Below, in pieces: positions 6,209 through 7,786 of a stretch of 7,786 bases of DNA. Source of the stretch: CAVPGH01 sp046726955 (GTDB taxonomy: Bacteria; Acidobacteriota; Vicinamibacteria; Fen-336); NCBI GenBank assembly GCA_046726955.1, contig JBKPBQ010000407.1, positions 1-7,786 on the forward strand. Reading direction: 5' to 3'. Positions within the stretch are counted from its first letter, which is position 1; the number at the start of each line of letters is the position of its first letter. Below the pieces are notes generated by a model. The model did not search any database. It was not told where the DNA came from and worked only from the letters and a program-made list of their open reading frames with translations. The position numbers and the translations under genes are program-made.

Positions 6209-7594
6209 TCAGGCGATGCCCGCCACCTGCCGCAGCACGTCGTAGCGGTTGACGATCCCCACGAGCTGACCCTCGCGGCGGACAAGGGCGGCCGGCGTTT
6301 CCTTGGACAGGAGCGTGCTCAGGCGGTCGAGCGGAACGTCGGCGTCCACCACCGGGAAGGGAGGCTGCATGGCCTCGGACACCGCCTTCTCCAGGATCTT
6401 CCCGTCCTCGAGCGCGCGGGCCATGAGGGGTCCTTCGCTCACCGAGCCCACGCAGTCCTTGCCGTCGATCACCGGGATCTGCGAGACGCCCCACGTGCTC
6501 ATCAGGTTGAGCGCCTGCCGCACGTTCGCCGACGGCGCGACCGACACGATGGCCGGCAGCTCGCGCGCGCGCCGCTCGAGGAGCTGGCCCGCGGTCACGC
6601 GCTGCGAGTCGAGGAGCTGGTTCTCGCGCATCCACGCGTCGTCGTAGAGCTTCGAGAGGTAGCGCTCGCCGGTGTCGCAGAGGATCGTGACCACGCAGGC
6701 CTCGGGGTCGTCGAGGCGACGCGCGACCTCCAGCGCCGAGAACACGTTCAACCCGCCGGACCCGCCCAGGAAGATCCCTTCCTCCCGTGTCATCCGCCGC
6801 GCCATGCGGAAGGCGTCGGCGTCGGAGACCGTGATCCACTCGTCGATCACGTCGAAATGGAGCGAGGTCGGGATCTTGTCGCCCCCGATGCCCTCGACCT
6901 TGTACGGGAAGCCCTGTCCCTTCACGTGCGTCCGCGCGTACTCGGTGTAGATCGAGCCCACGGGGTCGCCGGCCACGATCCGGACCTTCAGGTTCTTCTC
7001 CTTCAGGAAGCGCCCGGCCCCCGACACCGTTCCTCCCGTGCCCGGCGAGCAGACGAAGTGCGTGACCTTGCCCTTCGTCTGCTCCCAGATCTCGGGCCCC
7101 GTCGTCGCGTAATGCGCCTCGGGGTTCGCGGGGTTGTAGTGCTGGTCGGCCATGATCGCGCCGGGAGTGGCGGCCACGATCGCCTTCGCCTTCTGGATGT
7201 AGTACTCGGGGTGATCGGGAGGGACGGCGGTGGGGACGACGATCACCTCCGCGCCATAGGCGCGCAGGAGGTGGACCTTCTCCGTCGACATCTTGTCCGG
7301 GATCGTGAAGATGCACCGATAGCCCTTGAGGGCGGCGGCGATGGCGAGGCCGACACCGGTGTTGCCGCTCGTCGCCTCCACCACCACCCCGCCGGGCTTC
7401 AGCGCCCCGCTCCTCTCCGCCGCCTCGATGATCGCGAGCCCGATCCGGTCCTTCACGGATCCGCCGGGGTTCAGGTTCTCCGCCTTGCCGTAGACGGGGG
7501 TGCGGATCCCGCGCGCGATGCGGCTGAGCCGCACGAGCGGCGTCCAGCCGATCGCCTCGAGAATGTTGTCGTAGGGCTCGAGACTGCGGGCCAT
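6209..7594 (-). CDS. cbs: Cystathionine beta-synthase (PLP enzyme with C-terminal CBS-domain pair)
   Basis: A 461-residue cytoplasmic fold-type II PLP enzyme. It condenses serine with homocysteine to cystathionine (transsulfuration) and may release H2S from cysteine or homocysteine. Key parts: IGWTPLVRL (15-23), Schiff-base Lys48 in NPGGSVKDR, substrate loop TSGNTG (75-80), PLP-phosphate loop GTGGT (185-189), and Ser279 in GGSGG, at the place of the Ser contacting the PLP ring nitrogen. Stretches such as KMSTEKVHLLRAYGAE and YKVEGIGGDKIPT follow cystathionine beta-synthase rather than plain cysteine synthase. Two CBS modules follow (about 334-393 and 405-459), which in relatives bind adenosyl ligands and regulate activity. 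The heme-binding N-terminal extension of animal enzymes is absent. ATG 7594 is chosen because MARSLEPYDNILEAIG matches the family's N-terminus; an in-frame TTG at 7630 would overlap the upstream gene. No Shine-Dalgarno precedes ATG 7594, so coupling to the upstream gene is likely. Confidence 0.93.
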   Translation of the reverse strand: MARSLEPYDNILEAIGWTPLVRLSRIARGIRTPVYGKAENLNPGGSVKDRIGLAIIEAAERSGALKPGGVVVEATSGNTGVGLAIAAALKGYRCIFTIPDKMSTEKVHLLRAYGAEVIVVPTAVPPDHPEYYIQKAKAIVAATPGAIMADQHYNPANPEAHYATTGPEIWEQTKGKVTHFVCSPGTGGTVSGAGRFLKEKNLKVRIVAGDPVGSIYTEYARTHVKGQGFPYKVEGIGGDKIPTSLHFDVIDEWITVSDADAFRMARRMTREEGIFLGGSGGLNVFSALEVARRLDDPEACVVTILCDTGERYLSKLYDDAWMRENQLLDSQRVTAGQLLERRARELPAIVSVAPSANVRQALNLMSTWGVSQIPVIDGKDCVGSVSEGPLMARALEDGKILEKAVSEAMQPPFPVVDADVPLDRLSTLLSKETPAALVRREGQLVGIVNRYDVLRQVAGIA

Positions 7595-7604
7595 GGAAGG
7601 AAGG

Positions 7605-7786
7605 CTAAGTCGTCCGCCCCTCGAGTTCAAGGGTGGCGGGCTCGACGACGCGCAGCGACTTCCAGCCGCCCCTCCGGAACCGCCACCGCATGAGCAGGCC
7701 GAGGAGCACGACGTAGAGCGTCGCGAAGCACCAGGCGGCGTAGACGCCGCCCCCGTTCACGAGGGCGACCACGTACGCCGGGACGA
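7605..7786 (-). CDS. C-terminal end of a probable MATE-family multidrug efflux transporter
   Basis: The frame enters from the window's right edge and ends at TAG (7607-7605), giving 59 residues. The sequence runs VPAYVVALVNGGGVYAAWCF, continues through a hydrophobic helix (ATLYVVLLGLLM), and ends in a basic, Trp-containing tail (RWRFRRGGWKSLRVVEP). A last membrane helix followed by RFR-x-G-x-WKS-x-RV is what I recall from the C-termini of MATE (NorM/DinF-type) cation-coupled drug antiporters. Only one helix is visible, so another polytopic transporter is possible. The stop lies ten bases before the CBS ATG, so the two genes are probably co-transcribed. Confidence 0.6.
   Translation of the reverse strand, partial: VPAYVVALVNGGGVYAAWCFATLYVVLLGLLMRWRFRRGGWKSLRVVEPATLELEGRTT

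Noticed and set aside
5803..6252. A 149-residue + strand frame covering the intergenic region
   Set aside because: No ribosome site or motifs, and it overlaps the small exported protein and the CBS end. Its Ser/Arg/Ala-rich translation looks like an antisense shadow.
6134..7693. A 519-residue + strand frame across the CBS gene
   Set aside because: His/Arg/Asp-rich antisense of a gene with clear PLP-enzyme motifs.
1..7786. CRISPR arrays, tRNA or rRNA genes, insertion sequences, toxin-antitoxin or phage defence genes
   Set aside because: No repeat-spacer pattern, RNA gene hallmark, terminal inverted repeat pair or transposase was found. The coding content is efflux and sulfur amino acid metabolism.

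Overview
The window is GC-rich (roughly 70% by eye) and densely coded. A TolC-type outer-membrane channel with its own signal peptide shows a diderm (Gram-negative-type) bacterium. GC content, gene style and the GTG/TTG starts would fit several GC-rich lineages such as Acidobacteriota, Gemmatimonadota or Myxococcota; the sequence alone does not decide between them.

Positions 1-5748 (+ strand) hold one tightly packed operon for an envelope-spanning ABC-2 efflux pump: the end of a YbhG-like HlyD membrane fusion protein, ATPase 1, a TolC-family channel, ATPase 2, and two ABC-2 permeases. The first five genes are joined by four successive ATGA stop/start overlaps, and the last starts with GTG one base after the previous stop. 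Together they would form an inner-membrane permease heterodimer driven by two different ATPases, a periplasmic adaptor and a dedicated outer-membrane exit duct. This resembles E. coli YbhG-YbhF-YbhS-YbhR, except that the two halves of YbhF are separate genes with the channel gene between them. The ATPases carry complementary defects: ATPase 1 lacks the H-loop histidine and ATPase 2 has an altered signature motif. In a head-to-tail dimer both defects fall in the same nucleotide site, so the pump should have one working and one degenerate ATP site.

Positions 5745-7786 are on the - strand. They hold, in transcription order, the C-terminal end of a probable MATE-family efflux transporter, a cystathionine beta-synthase with a C-terminal pair of CBS domains, a 155-bp intergenic region, and a small unrecognised exported protein that converges on the pump operon. 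The last permease and the small gene share one palindromic CTAG that gives a TAG stop on each strand. The intergenic region contains a possible ECF-sigma-type promoter, a tandem 9-bp direct repeat, and tandem Shine-Dalgarno sequences in front of the small gene.

No tRNA, rRNA, CRISPR array, insertion sequence or phage gene was seen. Most of the window is recognisable efflux and sulfur-amino-acid machinery. The less ordinary parts are the split, asymmetric ATPase pair and the small exported protein.
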